From Variovorax paradoxus (GTDB lineage Bacteria > Pseudomonadota > Gammaproteobacteria > Burkholderiales > Burkholderiaceae_C), in NCBI RefSeq assembly GCF_902712855.1, contig NZ_LR743507.1, positions 5,318,001 to 5,382,000 of the forward strand: a stretch of 64,000 bases of DNA, given 5' to 3'. Positions 46,219-60,842 of this stretch are shown piece after piece. The notes beneath the pieces were generated by a model. That model was not told the DNA's origin. It ran no database searches and saw nothing but the letters and a program-made list of their open reading frames with translations. The translations under genes and the position numbers were made by a program. Positions within the stretch are counted from its first letter, which is position 1; the number at the start of each line of letters is the position of its first letter.

Positions 46219-47185
46219 CTTCCTTCGCCAGCCCCAGCTTCTCGATCACCGCCTTCTCGCGCACCACCGTGTCCTGCGCGAACTTGGTGTAAGTCGCGGA
46301 GCTCATGTAGTTGGGCAGCATGTCGTAGCGGCCGAGCGCGGCCACGTAGCTCGGCTCTTCCATCGCCTGCTTGAAGGCGTCGTGCAGCTTCTTCACCACC
46401 TCGGGCGGCGTGCCCTTGGGTGCGCCGATGCCGAAGGGCGAGTTCTGGACCACGTCGTAGCCCAGTTCCTTCAGCGTGGGCGCGTCGGGGAACTTGGCCA
46501 GGCGCTTGTCGCCCCAGGTGTTCAGCACGCGCAGCTTGCCGGCCTCGACCTGCGGCGCGAAGCCGGTGCTGTCGGCGGCGGCCATCAGCTGGCCGCTGAC
46601 CACGGCGAGCATCAGGTCGGCGCTGCCCTTGTAGGGCACGTGCTGCAGCTCGATGCCGGCCTTCTGCGCAACGATCTCGGTCGTCAGGTGCGGGCTGGTC
46701 AGCGTGCCGGTCGAGCCGTAGGTCAGCTTGCCGGGGTTGGCCTTGGCGTAGGCGACGAAGTCGGCCCAGGTCTTGAAGGGGCTGTTGGCGGGCACCACGA
46801 TGCCGAAGGCATAGCCGGTGACGTTGATCACGTACGTGATGTCCTTCAGCGGGTCCCAGTTGATCTTGGTGGTGTAGCCGAGGCGGAACACACCGAGCGG
46901 AATCTGCGCCACGGTGTAGCCGTCGGGCTGCGAGGTCTGCAGCGCCTGCGCGGGCAGAGTGCCGCCGGCGCCGGGCTTGTTGTCGATGATCACTGGCTGG
47001 CCCAGGATCTTGCTCGCGTTGTCGGCGAGCTGGCGCATGGTGATGTCGGTGGGGCCGCCGGCGGGGAAAGCGATGACCAGCTTGATGGGCTTGGCCGGGA
47101 AGGCCTGGGCGAAGGCCGCCAGCGGAGAGACGAGGCCGCACGCGGCGAGCGTGGCGGCACAGAGAAAGGTGGAGCGGCGGAGCAT
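46205..47185 (-). CDS. Bug/TctC family tripartite tricarboxylate transporter binding protein
   Basis: The 326-residue protein has a signal peptide ending AAFAQ and the Bug hallmarks FPAKPIKLVIAFPAGGPTD, NKPGAGGTLPAQ and YGSTGTLTSPHL. Bug proteins bind carboxylates or amino acids in the periplasm and are hugely expanded in Burkholderiales. No TctA/TctB genes are adjacent, as is usual for orphans. It lies downstream of a deacetylase and an ornithine cyclodeaminase on the same strand. Confidence 0.93.
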   Translation of the reverse strand: MLRRSTFLCAATLAACGLVSPLAAFAQAFPAKPIKLVIAFPAGGPTDITMRQLADNASKILGQPVIIDNKPGAGGTLPAQALQTSQPDGYTVAQIPLGVFRLGYTTKINWDPLKDITYVINVTGYAFGIVVPANSPFKTWADFVAYAKANPGKLTYGSTGTLTSPHLTTEIVAQKAGIELQHVPYKGSADLMLAVVSGQLMAAADSTGFAPQVEAGKLRVLNTWGDKRLAKFPDAPTLKELGYDVVQNSPFGIGAPKGTPPEVVKKLHDAFKQAMEEPSYVAALGRYDMLPNYMSSATYTKFAQDTVVREKAVIEKLGLAKEVKTN

Positions 47186-47313
47186 GGCTGACTGGATCCT
47201 GACTAAAAGAAGCGCCAATTGGGCCTTGGCGGGTCGGCAAAGGCAATCGGGGCACCCCTGATTGCCCGCCTGAAACAAGGCCATTGCAGCGATCCGAGTC
47301 GCATGCGCGTCAG

Positions 47314-48354
47314 CTACGCCTGCGCGAAGCCTTCCAGCACGTTCACTGCGTTCACGCCCACGTCGTCGACCGCGTAGCCGCCCTCGAACACGAACACGGT
47401 CGGCAGGCCGGTGCGCGCGAGGTCTTCGCCCATGCGCAGGTAGTCGTCGCTTCCGAGCCTGAAGCCCGAGATGGGATCGCCCTCGAAGGTGTCGACGCCC
47501 AGCGAGACCACGAGCGCTCCCGCCTTCACCGCCGCGATGCGCTCGAGCGCGGTCTTGAGCGCGGCGCGCCAGGCCGCGAAGCCGGTGCCGCGCGGCAACG
47601 GCAGGTTGTGGTTGAAGCCCTCGCCGCGGCCGGCGCCGCGCTCGTCGGCATGGCCGAGGTAGTACGGGTAGTCGGTCAGCGGGTCGCCGTGCAGGCTGGC
47701 GAAGTGCACGTCGTCGCGGTCGTAGAAGATGGCCTGCGTGCCGTTGCCGTGGTGGTAGTCCACGTCGAGCACGGCCACGCGCCCGATGCCCGCGTCGCGC
47801 AGCGCCTGCGCGGCGACGGCGGCGTTGTTGAGGAAGCAGTAGCCGCCGAAGAAGTCGGGGCCGGCATGGTGGCCCGGCGGCCGCGTGAGCGCGAAGGCGG
47901 CGCGTTCGCCGCCGATAACGCGCTGCGCGGCCGTCCACGCGCACGCGGCACCGTGCCGCGACGCCGCCCAGCTGCCGGCCATCAGCGGCGTGCCGGCGTC
48001 GAACGAGAACAGCCCCATGCGCGCCGGAAAGCTTTTCGGCAGCACATCGGTGCGCATGCCGCGCGTCGGCCAGTACGAGGGCAACGCATCGCGCGTCGCG
48101 TTCGCAGGGTCCAGCGCCACCCATTCGTCCCAGGCATGCGCGATGAAGTCCAGGTAGCGCGGCGCATGCACCCTGGCCAGCAGCGCGTCGTCGAAGGCAT
48201 CGGGCGCCTGCAGCGCGCCGAGCTTGCGGCGTTCCAGTTCGAGCTTCACGTGGTCGACGCGTGCCGGCACCTCGAAGCACGGCACGAGTTCGCCGCGGAA
48301 CATCTCGACTTTGCCCTGGTGAAGAACGTGGCGGTCGTTGTAGATGGTGAGCAT
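47314..48354 (-). CDS. Histone deacetylase family protein (acetylpolyamine amidohydrolase-like)
   Basis: The 346-residue protein has the deacetylase catalytic set RPPGHHAGPDFFGGYCFLNN (His pair), zinc ligands in DVDYHHGNGTQAIFY and LGVDTFEGDP, and the late EGGYAVDD. The N-terminal YNDRHVLHQGKVEMFRGELV is typical of acetylpolyamine amidohydrolases. It probably deacetylates acetylputrescine-like substrates in the cytoplasm, which fits the adjacent ornithine cyclodeaminase. Confidence 0.88.
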   Translation of the reverse strand: MLTIYNDRHVLHQGKVEMFRGELVPCFEVPARVDHVKLELERRKLGALQAPDAFDDALLARVHAPRYLDFIAHAWDEWVALDPANATRDALPSYWPTRGMRTDVLPKSFPARMGLFSFDAGTPLMAGSWAASRHGAACAWTAAQRVIGGERAAFALTRPPGHHAGPDFFGGYCFLNNAAVAAQALRDAGIGRVAVLDVDYHHGNGTQAIFYDRDDVHFASLHGDPLTDYPYYLGHADERGAGRGEGFNHNLPLPRGTGFAAWRAALKTALERIAAVKAGALVVSLGVDTFEGDPISGFRLGSDDYLRMGEDLARTGLPTVFVFEGGYAVDDVGVNAVNVLEGFAQA

Positions 48355-48394
48355 GGATCAGGAGAGGCCGGGCCGGCGCAGGTGAAGCCGCCGA

Positions 48395-49444
48395 TCATGC
48401 CGCACGCCGCAGCACCGCGCGGCGCCTGCCCGAGGCCGTGAGGCCGAACAGGTCCTTCGGGTCGTCGAGCTCCGGCACCAGCGCGATCTGCTGGCCAATG
48501 CCGCGCTCGGTGGCGATGCGCTGGATGTAGCGCAGCGCGGTGTAGTCCTCGAGCGCGAAGCCGACCGAGTCGAACAGCGTGACCTGCCGCGGGCTCTCGC
48601 GGCCCGGCACTTCGCCCAGCAGCACGCGCCACAGCTCGTGCACGGGAAAGTCCGCGGCCGCCTGCTGGATCTCGCCTTCCACGCGGGTCTGCGGTTCGTA
48701 CTCGACGAACACCTTCGCCAGCGGCAGCACATCGGGATGCAGCTCGGTCTTGCCGGGCGAGTCGCCGCCCACCGCGTTGATGTGCATGCCCGGTTCGATC
48801 ATCCCGGGCGTGAGCACGGCCGCATGGCCCTGGTAGGCGGTGATGGTGGTGACGATGTCGGCGCCGCGCACGGCGTCGGCCACCGACGTCGCGCGCACGA
48901 TGTCCAGCGGCGTGCAGGCCGAGAGGTGGCGCACCAGCTTGTCGGTGGCGTGCGGGTCGGTGTCGAACACGCGCACTTCCTCGATGCCGAGCAGGGCATG
49001 GAAGGCCAGGGCCTGGAACTCGCTTTGCGAGCCGTTGCCGATCAATGCGAGGCTGCGCGAATCGGGCCGTGCCAGCGCCCTGGCGGCCATGGCGGAGGTG
49101 GCGGCCGTGCGCAATGCGGTGGTGAGCGTGAGCTCCGACAGCAGCACGGGGTACCCCGTGTCCACCTCGGCCAGCACGCCGAAGGCCATGACGGTCGGCA
49201 GCCCCACCTGCGTGTTGTGCGGATGCCCGTTGACGTACTTGAATGCGTAGGCACCGTCGTCGGCCACGGGCATGAGTTCGATCACGCCCAGGTGCGAATG
49301 GCTGGCCACGCGCGCCTTCTTGTCGAACTCGCGCCATCGCAGGAAGTCGTCGCGCAGCGCGTCGGCCAGCGCGGCGAGAAACTGCGGAACCCCGGTTTCG
49401 TCCACCAGGCGAACCAGGCTGTGAACATCGATGAAGCGGGTCAT
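48395..49444 (-). CDS. Ornithine cyclodeaminase family protein
   Basis: ATG 49444 gives 349 residues. The NAD-binding segment is LALIGNGSQSEFQALAFHALLG, and YAFKYVNGHPHNTQVGLPTV with INAVGGDSPGKTELHPDVL are typical of ornithine cyclodeaminases, which convert ornithine to proline and ammonia. Related mu-crystallin family members reduce ketimines. It heads a leftward group with the deacetylase (40 bases apart) and the Bug protein. Confidence 0.9.
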   Translation of the reverse strand: MTRFIDVHSLVRLVDETGVPQFLAALADALRDDFLRWREFDKKARVASHSHLGVIELMPVADDGAYAFKYVNGHPHNTQVGLPTVMAFGVLAEVDTGYPVLLSELTLTTALRTAATSAMAARALARPDSRSLALIGNGSQSEFQALAFHALLGIEEVRVFDTDPHATDKLVRHLSACTPLDIVRATSVADAVRGADIVTTITAYQGHAAVLTPGMIEPGMHINAVGGDSPGKTELHPDVLPLAKVFVEYEPQTRVEGEIQQAAADFPVHELWRVLLGEVPGRESPRQVTLFDSVGFALEDYTALRYIQRIATERGIGQQIALVPELDDPKDLFGLTASGRRRAVLRRAA

Positions 49445-49581
49445 GACATGGCTCCTTGCGTAGCCCCGCCGCGGCGCTTCATCCCCTCGCATGTTCACTC
49501 CACCATGGCTGATTCAGGATGCGCCTGGGCCAAGGGTCGAAATCATTGTGCGCCTGCTCGCGCTTTGTGGGAACCCTTCGA

Positions 49582-49973
49582 GAAACACCGAGGAACCGGC
49601 TCTGCCGGGCCGCAGGTGTTGCCCCCGGCAGGGGGAAGGAGGAGCGACACGCAGCGCCGCACAGCCCGGGGGCGAGTCCAGAAACACCGAGGAACCGGCT
49701 CTGCCGGGCCTCCGGTGTTGCCCCCGGTAGGGGGGAGGGAGAAGCGACACGAAGTGCGCGAAGCCTGGGGGCGAGCCAAGGACTACCGAGGAACCGGCTC
49801 TGCCGGGCCTCCGGTGTTGCCCCCGGTAGGGGGGAAGGAGTAGCGACACGAAGTGCGCGAATCCTGGGGGCGAGTCCAGAAACACCGAGGAACCGGCTTT
49901 GCCGGGCCTCCGGTGTTGCCCCCGGTAGGGGGAGGGAGAAGCGACACGAAGTGCGCGCATCCTGGGGGCGAGC
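49582..49973 (-). repeat. Tandem array of four 95-100 bp REP-like units behind uvrA
   Basis: Units start at 49582, 49681, 49781 and 49879. Each reads GAAACACCGAGGAACCGGCT, CTGCCGGGCC, GGTGTTGCCCCCGG, GGGGG, GCGACACGAAGTGCGCG and CTGGGGGCGAG. In the orientation of uvrA transcription each unit can fold: CCCCC with GGGGG, AACACC with GGTGTT, CCGGC with GCCGG. The array fills the space between uvrA and the ornithine cyclodeaminase leader and ends one base from the uvrA stop. No gene is present in 49445-49973. Confidence 0.95.
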
Positions 49974-55838
<5,865 letters not shown>

Positions 55839-55931
55839 TCTAGGGAGTGGGCCGTGACGGCTTCGTGCGTTACGTCACAAGGTCGGCCACTGCGCAGGGG
55901 TTTCTCCGAATGGCATGAATGTCACTTCTGG

Positions 55932-55952
55932 AAACAAATACGACGTTTGTTT
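55932..55952. promoter_or_regulatory. Perfect inverted repeat upstream of the first binding-protein gene
   Basis: AAACAAA and TTTGTTT are 7-base arms around TACGACG, 45 bases before the start codon at 55997, in the uvrA-divergent gap. It is A/T-rich against a GC-rich background and has operator-like size. The bound regulator is not identifiable. Confidence 0.5.
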
Positions 55953-55996
55953 GCACCAGTCACCGAACTGTCCATTCCTTGCTCCGAAAGGCTTCC

Positions 55997-57109
55997 ATGA
56001 CGAAGACGCGCGCACTTTGCGCCGCCGCCCTGCTGGCACTCAGCGCCATGGGCGCGTCGGCCCAGATCCTGATCGGCCAGACCGCCGGCATGACCGGCTC
56101 CGTGGCCGCGAGCGTGAACGAGACCATCGGCGGTGCGCAGCTGGTGATCGACGCGGCCAACGCGCAAGGCGGCATCCATGGGGAGAAGATCGAAGTGATC
56201 CGCATGGACGATGCCTTCGACGTCAAGCGCGCCGGCGAGAACGCCCGCGCGCTGATCGAGGACAAAAAGGTGCTCGCCCTGTTCATGAGCCGCGGCACGC
56301 CGCACTCGCAGGCCATCATCCCGTGGCTCGACAAGCACGACGTGGCGCTCATCGGCCCGTCGACCGGCGCGATGGTGCTGCACAAGCCGCTGCAGAAGCA
56401 CGTGTTCAACGTGCGCGCCACTTACCAGCGCGAGGCCGAGAAAGCGGTGCAGCACCTGCTGACCATCGGCCTCACCCGGATCGCGGTGGTGCACGTGACC
56501 GATTCGTTCGGCGCCGACGCGCTCGAAGGCGCCATGACCGGTTTTGCCAAGGGCAAGGCCAAGCCGATCGCGACCGTCCCGGCCGACCGCGACAAGCCCG
56601 ACTACAAGGTGATCGTGCCCGCCATCAAGGGCGCCGAGGCGCAGGCCGTGGTGTGGATCGGCTCGGGCGTCGCGGTGGTCGACGGCATCAAGGCGCTGCG
56701 CGCCGCGGGCTCGGCGGCGCAGGTGGTCACGCTGTCGAACAACGCCTCGTCGGGCTTCATCAAGCAGCTGGGCGATGCGAGCAAGGGCGTGATCGTGACG
56801 CAGGTGTTCCCGAGCGAACGCGCCATCGGCCAGCCGATGGTGAAGGAAGCGCTGGCGCTCGCGCAGGCCAAGGGACAGGCCGAACTCTCGCCGGCCGCGC
56901 TGGAAGGCTTCGCGTCGGCCAAGGTGCTGGTCGAGGCCTTGCGCCGTGCGGGGCCGAAGCCCACGCGCGCAAGGATGGTGGCCGCGCTCGAGTCCATCCG
57001 CGCCTACGACCTGGGCGGCGGGCTCGAGGTGAGCTATTCGCCGCAGGACCACAGCGGCATCGACTTCGCCGACCTTTCGATCATCAGCGACGGACGCTTC
57101 AAGCGCTGA
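55997..57109 (+). CDS. Orphan branched-chain-type ABC substrate-binding protein, copy 1
   Basis: ATG 55997 gives 370 residues with a signal peptide ending ASAQ. ILIGQTAGMTGSVAASVNE, AQGGIHGEKIEVIRMDD and ALIGPSTGAMVLHKP are Peripla_BP_6 (LivJ-like) features. No permease or ATPase is adjacent. The next gene encodes a protein of the same length and high similarity, so the pair is a tandem duplication. An inverted repeat upstream may control it. Confidence 0.92.
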   Translation: MTKTRALCAAALLALSAMGASAQILIGQTAGMTGSVAASVNETIGGAQLVIDAANAQGGIHGEKIEVIRMDDAFDVKRAGENARALIEDKKVLALFMSRGTPHSQAIIPWLDKHDVALIGPSTGAMVLHKPLQKHVFNVRATYQREAEKAVQHLLTIGLTRIAVVHVTDSFGADALEGAMTGFAKGKAKPIATVPADRDKPDYKVIVPAIKGAEAQAVVWIGSGVAVVDGIKALRAAGSAAQVVTLSNNASSGFIKQLGDASKGVIVTQVFPSERAIGQPMVKEALALAQAKGQAELSPAALEGFASAKVLVEALRRAGPKPTRARMVAALESIRAYDLGGGLEVSYSPQDHSGIDFADLSIISDGRFKR

Positions 57110-57138
57110 GTTCTTCTTTTTTTGTTTTCTTCATCCAG

Positions 57139-57170
57139 CGGCCCGCCGGACTTCCGGCGGGCCGTTTGCT
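57139..57170 (+). terminator. Terminator between the duplicated binding-protein genes
   Basis: CGGCCCGCCGG-ACTT-CCGGCGGGCCG is a perfect 11-bp stem followed by TTTGCTTT. It lies 30 bases after the first gene, so the second gene needs its own promoter, located in 57171-57298. Confidence 0.88.
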
Positions 57171-57298
57171 TTCGAGGGCCTGCTGGAGCCCTGGAAACCT
57201 TGGTTTGACAGGGTTTGCGCGAGCTAGCAGTCGGTGACGTTCAGCAACACATTACACACCTGTTGACATCAGCACCTGCTACCGAAAGGCCTTGCTCG

Positions 57299-58411
57299 AT
57301 GAAGAAAACGTTGACGTCCTGCGCCGCTGCGCTCACGCTGGCCCTGGGAATGACCGCCGCGCAGGCCCAGATCCTGATCGGGCAGTCGGCCGATCTGTCG
57401 GGTCCGGTCGCGGCCAGCGTGAAGGAAACCATCGCGGGATCGCAGCTGGTGATCGATGCGGTCAACGCGCAGGGCGGCATCAACGGCGAGCAGATCGAGG
57501 TGATCCGAATGGACGACGGCCTCGACGCCAAGCGTTCGCTGGAGAACACCCGCGTGCTGATCGAGGACCGCAAGGTGGTGGCGCTGCTGCTGAACCGCGG
57601 CACGCCCAACACGCTGGCGGTGATTCCGCTGCTCGACAAGTACGGCGTGGCGCTGGTCGGGCCGTCGACCGGCGCGATGGCGCTGCACACGCCGGTGCAG
57701 AAGAACATCTTCAACGTGCGCTCGACCTACCAGCGCGAGGCCGAGAAGGCGGTCCAGCACCTGCAGACGACCGGCATCCAGCGCATCGCCGTGGTGCAAG
57801 CCGACGATTCGTTCGGCAAGGACGCGATGGAAGGCGCGAGCAAGGGCTTCGCGAAGGCGAACCTGCAACCGGCCGTGGTGGCGCTGGCCGACCGCAACAA
57901 GCCCGACTACGCGGCCATCGTGCCGCAGCTGACCAAGGCGAACGCGCAGGCGGTGCTGTGGATCGGCTCGGGCACGGCCGTCACCGACGGCATCAAGGCG
58001 CTGCGCGCCGCGGGCTCGGCGGCGCAGATCATCACGCTGTCGAACAACGCGGCCTCGGGCTTCATCAAGGAACTGGGCTCGGCGAGCGCGGGCGTGATCA
58101 TCACGCAGGTGCTGCCGTATGAACGCGCGGCGGCGCACCCGCTCATCAAGGAGGCGATGACGCTGGCGAAGGCCAAGGGCCAGAACGAGCTGTCGCCCGC
58201 GCTGCTCGAAGGCTTCGTCGCCACCAAGGTGCTGGTCGAGGCGCTGCGCCGCACCGGGCCCAAGCCCACGCGCGCCAGGCTGATCGCCACGCTCAACAGC
58301 TTCCAGTACGACATGGGCGGCGGCATCGACGTGAGCTACTCGCCCACCGACCACACCGGCATCGACTACGTCGACCTGTCGATCGTGAGCGACGGGCGCT
58401 TCAGGAGGTAG
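57299..58411 (+). CDS. Orphan branched-chain-type ABC substrate-binding protein, copy 2
   Basis: ATG 57299 gives 370 residues, the same length as copy 1. Signal peptide ends AAQAQ; mature start ILIGQSADLSGPVAASVKE is nearly that of copy 1, and similarity continues to the C-terminal DLSIVSDGRFRR. Differences cluster in the middle, for example LLNRGTPNTLAVIP against FMSRGTPHSQAIIP, so ligand preference may differ. A terminator separates the copies. Two repeat elements follow the stop codon at once. Confidence 0.92.
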   Translation: MKKTLTSCAAALTLALGMTAAQAQILIGQSADLSGPVAASVKETIAGSQLVIDAVNAQGGINGEQIEVIRMDDGLDAKRSLENTRVLIEDRKVVALLLNRGTPNTLAVIPLLDKYGVALVGPSTGAMALHTPVQKNIFNVRSTYQREAEKAVQHLQTTGIQRIAVVQADDSFGKDAMEGASKGFAKANLQPAVVALADRNKPDYAAIVPQLTKANAQAVLWIGSGTAVTDGIKALRAAGSAAQIITLSNNAASGFIKELGSASAGVIITQVLPYERAAAHPLIKEAMTLAKAKGQNELSPALLEGFVATKVLVEALRRTGPKPTRARLIATLNSFQYDMGGGIDVSYSPTDHTGIDYVDLSIVSDGRFRR

Positions 58412-58592
58412 CTCGCCCCCAGGCTTCGCGCACTTCGTGTCGCTGCTCCTTCCCCCTACCGGGGGCAACACCCAAGGCCCGGCGAAGCCGGTTCCTTGGT
58501 GTTCCTGGACTCGACCCTAAGGCTGCGCGGCACTTCGTGTCCGCTCCTCCTCCCCCTGCCGGGGGCAACACCGGAGGCCCGGCATGAAGCCC
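58412..58592 (+). repeat. Two tandem stop-associated REP-like repeats, second truncated
   Basis: Copy A (58412-58509) begins CTCGCCCCCAGGCTTCGCGC right after the TAG and ends GGTGTTCCTGGA. Copy B (58510-58592) begins CTCGACCCTAAGGCTGCGCG and breaks off in GGCCCGGCATGAAG, without the closing GGTGTT arm, just before the stop of the convergent 49-residue gene. Orientation relative to the upstream gene matches all other copies. Confidence 0.9.
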
Positions 58593-58595
58593 GGG

Positions 58596-58745
58596 TTACT
58601 TCGGCGCTGCGGCGGGTGCCGGCTCGTGCGTGGTGGTGTCGCCACCATGCTTCTCGCCGGACATGTCGACCTTGTCACCGGCCTTCGAGATCACGTACAG
58701 GGCAATGGCGGCGAAGATGACGAAGCCGACGACGATTTTCCACAT
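58596..58745 (-). CDS. 49-residue single-span membrane protein of unknown function
   Basis: ATG 58745 follows AGGAG by 9 bases and reads 49 codons to TAA. The N terminus MWKIVVGFVIFAAIALYVI is one hydrophobic membrane span, followed by KAGDKVDMSGEKHGGD and a Pro/Ala-rich tail ending APK. It lies between a repeat pair and the terminator of the symporter gene, so it is probably its own transcription unit. It is short enough to be missed by length filters. No family is recognised. Confidence 0.72.
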   Translation of the reverse strand: MWKIVVGFVIFAAIALYVISKAGDKVDMSGEKHGGDTTTHEPAPAAAPK

Positions 58746-58771
58746 GGGTGCTGTCTCCTGGATGGTTCAAG

Positions 58772-58802
58772 AAAAAGGCCTCATGCGGTCGGCATGAAGC
58801 CT
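58772..58802 (-). terminator. Intrinsic terminator downstream of the MHS symporter
   Basis: On the reverse strand AGGCTTCATGC-CGACC-GCATGAGGCCT is followed by TTTTC. It lies beyond the repeat that follows the symporter stop and just upstream of the 49-residue gene. Confidence 0.85.
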
Positions 58803-58844
58803 CTTTGTTGAACTGACGGATCAGAATGCCCCGGCGTTTCGCGG

Positions 58845-58939
58845 GGAACACCGCGGAACCGGCTTTGCCGGGCCGCAGGTGTTGCCCCCTCGGAGAGGGG
58901 GTTGGCGAAGCACACGAAGTGCGCGAAGCCCGGGGTCAG
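58845..58939 (-). repeat. Stop-associated REP-like repeat behind the MHS symporter
   Basis: Read in the direction of the symporter gene, the element starts at its stop codon with CCCCGGGCTTCGCGCACTTC and runs through GGGGGCAACACC, CCCGGCAAAGCCGGTTCC and GGTGTTCC. Block order equals the other copies. The C/G hairpin is CCCCCTC-TCC-GAGGGGG, a compensated variant. Confidence 0.88.
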
Positions 58940-60634
58940 TCAATCATTCGCGTAGATGTCCACGTCCTTCGTTTCGCGGATGAACAGCGTGCCGATCACC
59001 AGGGTGACGGCCGCGATGATGATCGGGTACCAGAGGCCGTTGTACATGTTGCCGGTCGAGGCCACGATGGCGAAGGCGGTGGTGGGCAGCAGGCCGCCGA
59101 ACCAGCCGTTGCCGATGTGGTACGGCAGGCTCATCGAGGTGTAGCGGATGCGCGTGGGGAACATCTCGACCAGCATCGCGGCGATCGGGCCGTAGACCAT
59201 GGTCACCAGCAGCACCAGCCAGAACAGCAGCACCACGGTCATGACCTTGTTCATCTTCGCGGGGTCGGCCTTGCTCGGGTAGCCGGCGATCTTCAGGTCC
59301 TCGGCCACGCCCTTTTTGAAGGCGGCGATTTCCTTGGCGGAGCTTTCGTCGAACTTGAGGTTCACGACGTTGCCGATCGGTGCTTCCACCGTCTTGTCGC
59401 CGATCTTCACGACGGCCTTCGAACCCGGCGCGCCGGCCACGTTCTCGTAGCTCACCGAGTTCTGCACGAGGTAGCGCTTGGCGATGTCGCACGAGCTCTT
59501 GAAGTCGATCTCGCGGGCCACCGGGTTGCCCTGGAACGAGCAGGTGGCGGGGTCGGCGGTGACGGTCACGCCGGCCGTGGCCTGCGCACGGGCCAGGTCG
59601 GGGTTGGCGGCTTCGGTCAGCATCTTGAAGACCGGGAAGTACGTGACCACGGCCAGCAGGCAGCCGGCCATGATGATCGGCTTGCGGCCGATCTTGTCCG
59701 ACAGCGTGCCGAAGATCACGAAGAAGGGCGTGCCCAGCAGCAGCGCGGCCGCGATCATCAGGTTGGCCGTGGTCGCATCGACCTTCAGCTGCGCCGTGAG
59801 GAAGAAGAGCGCGTAGAACTGGCCCGAGTACCACACCACCGCCTGGCCGGCCGTGAGGCCGACCAGCGCCAGGATGACGATCTTCAGGTTCTTCCACTGG
59901 CCGAAGGACTCGGCGAGCGGCGCCTTCGAGGTCTTGCCCTCGGCCTTCATCTTCTGGAAGGCGGGCGATTCCGACAGCGTCAGGCGGATCCACACCGAGA
60001 TGCCCAGCAGCAGGATCGACACCAGGAACGGCACGCGCCAGCCCCAGTCGTTGAACACCGCTTCACCCAGGCCTTCGCGCACGCCCAGGATCACCAGCAG
60101 GCTCAGGAACAGGCCGAGCGTGGCGGTGGTCTGGATCCACGAGGTGTAGGCACCGCGCTTGCCGTGCGGCGAGTGCTCGGCCACGTAGGTGGCGGCACCG
60201 CCGTACTCGCCGCCGAGCGCCAGGCCCTGCAGCATGCGCAGCGCGATCAGGATCACCGGCGCGGCGACGCCGATGGTCGCGTAGCTGGGCAGCAGGCCGA
60301 CGATGAAGGTCGACAGGCCCATGATCAGGATCGTCACCAGGAAGGTGTACTTGCGCCCGATCATGTCGCCCAGGCGGCCGAACACGATGGCGCCGAACGG
60401 GCGCACCAGGAAGCCGGCGGCGAACGCCAGCAGCGCGAAGATGAAGGCCGCGCCCGCATCCAGGCCGCTGAAGAACTGCTTCGCGATGATCGCGGCGAGC
60501 GAGCCGTAGAGGTAGAAGTCGTACCACTCGAACACGGTGCCGAGCGAGGAAGCGAAGATGACCTTCTTCTCCTCCGCTGACATGGGCCGGGGGGCCGGAT
60601 GCGGCACTCCCCGTGAATCTAGTGTGGCTGCCAT
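58940..60634 (-). CDS. MFS metabolite/H+ symporter (MHS family) with large internal insertion
   Basis: The 564-residue transporter begins with VIFASSLGTVFEWYDFYLYG and RPFGAIVFGRLGDMIGRKYT, hallmarks of the MHS family (proline/betaine, citrate, shikimate symporters, usually about 430-450 residues). An extra stretch at about residues 340-462, between predicted TM8/9 and TM10, holds two Cys (ATCSFQG, SSCDIAK) and charged repeats. The insertion would form a soluble domain. The substrate is unknown; ATG 60634 gives the full N terminus. Confidence 0.9.
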   Translation of the reverse strand: MAATLDSRGVPHPAPRPMSAEEKKVIFASSLGTVFEWYDFYLYGSLAAIIAKQFFSGLDAGAAFIFALLAFAAGFLVRPFGAIVFGRLGDMIGRKYTFLVTILIMGLSTFIVGLLPSYATIGVAAPVILIALRMLQGLALGGEYGGAATYVAEHSPHGKRGAYTSWIQTTATLGLFLSLLVILGVREGLGEAVFNDWGWRVPFLVSILLLGISVWIRLTLSESPAFQKMKAEGKTSKAPLAESFGQWKNLKIVILALVGLTAGQAVVWYSGQFYALFFLTAQLKVDATTANLMIAAALLLGTPFFVIFGTLSDKIGRKPIIMAGCLLAVVTYFPVFKMLTEAANPDLARAQATAGVTVTADPATCSFQGNPVAREIDFKSSCDIAKRYLVQNSVSYENVAGAPGSKAVVKIGDKTVEAPIGNVVNLKFDESSAKEIAAFKKGVAEDLKIAGYPSKADPAKMNKVMTVVLLFWLVLLVTMVYGPIAAMLVEMFPTRIRYTSMSLPYHIGNGWFGGLLPTTAFAIVASTGNMYNGLWYPIIIAAVTLVIGTLFIRETKDVDIYAND

Positions 60635-60842
60635 GGATCGTCTCCTGTGTGTATGCGTTCATCCGGCACCCGATAACCGGGACCGTGCGGCATTCTTGGA
60701 GGCGCGACTGACCCGAGACTTTCGCGAAACTGAACCGACGCTTACGAATTAGGGTGAAACCCGCGTGGCGCGTTTCAGCCTGTAGGAAATCGCAGCCCTG
60801 CTCGGGTTTGTCCTCAGGCCCTGCTGCCGTGCAGCAAAGCGC

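Noticed and set aside
49582..49973. CRISPR array
   Set aside because: Whole 99-base units repeat with no unique spacers and there are no cas genes.
57205..57233. TTGACA as a sigma-70 promoter of the second binding-protein gene
   Set aside because: The -35 hexamer is perfect, but no acceptable -10 lies 16-18 bases downstream.
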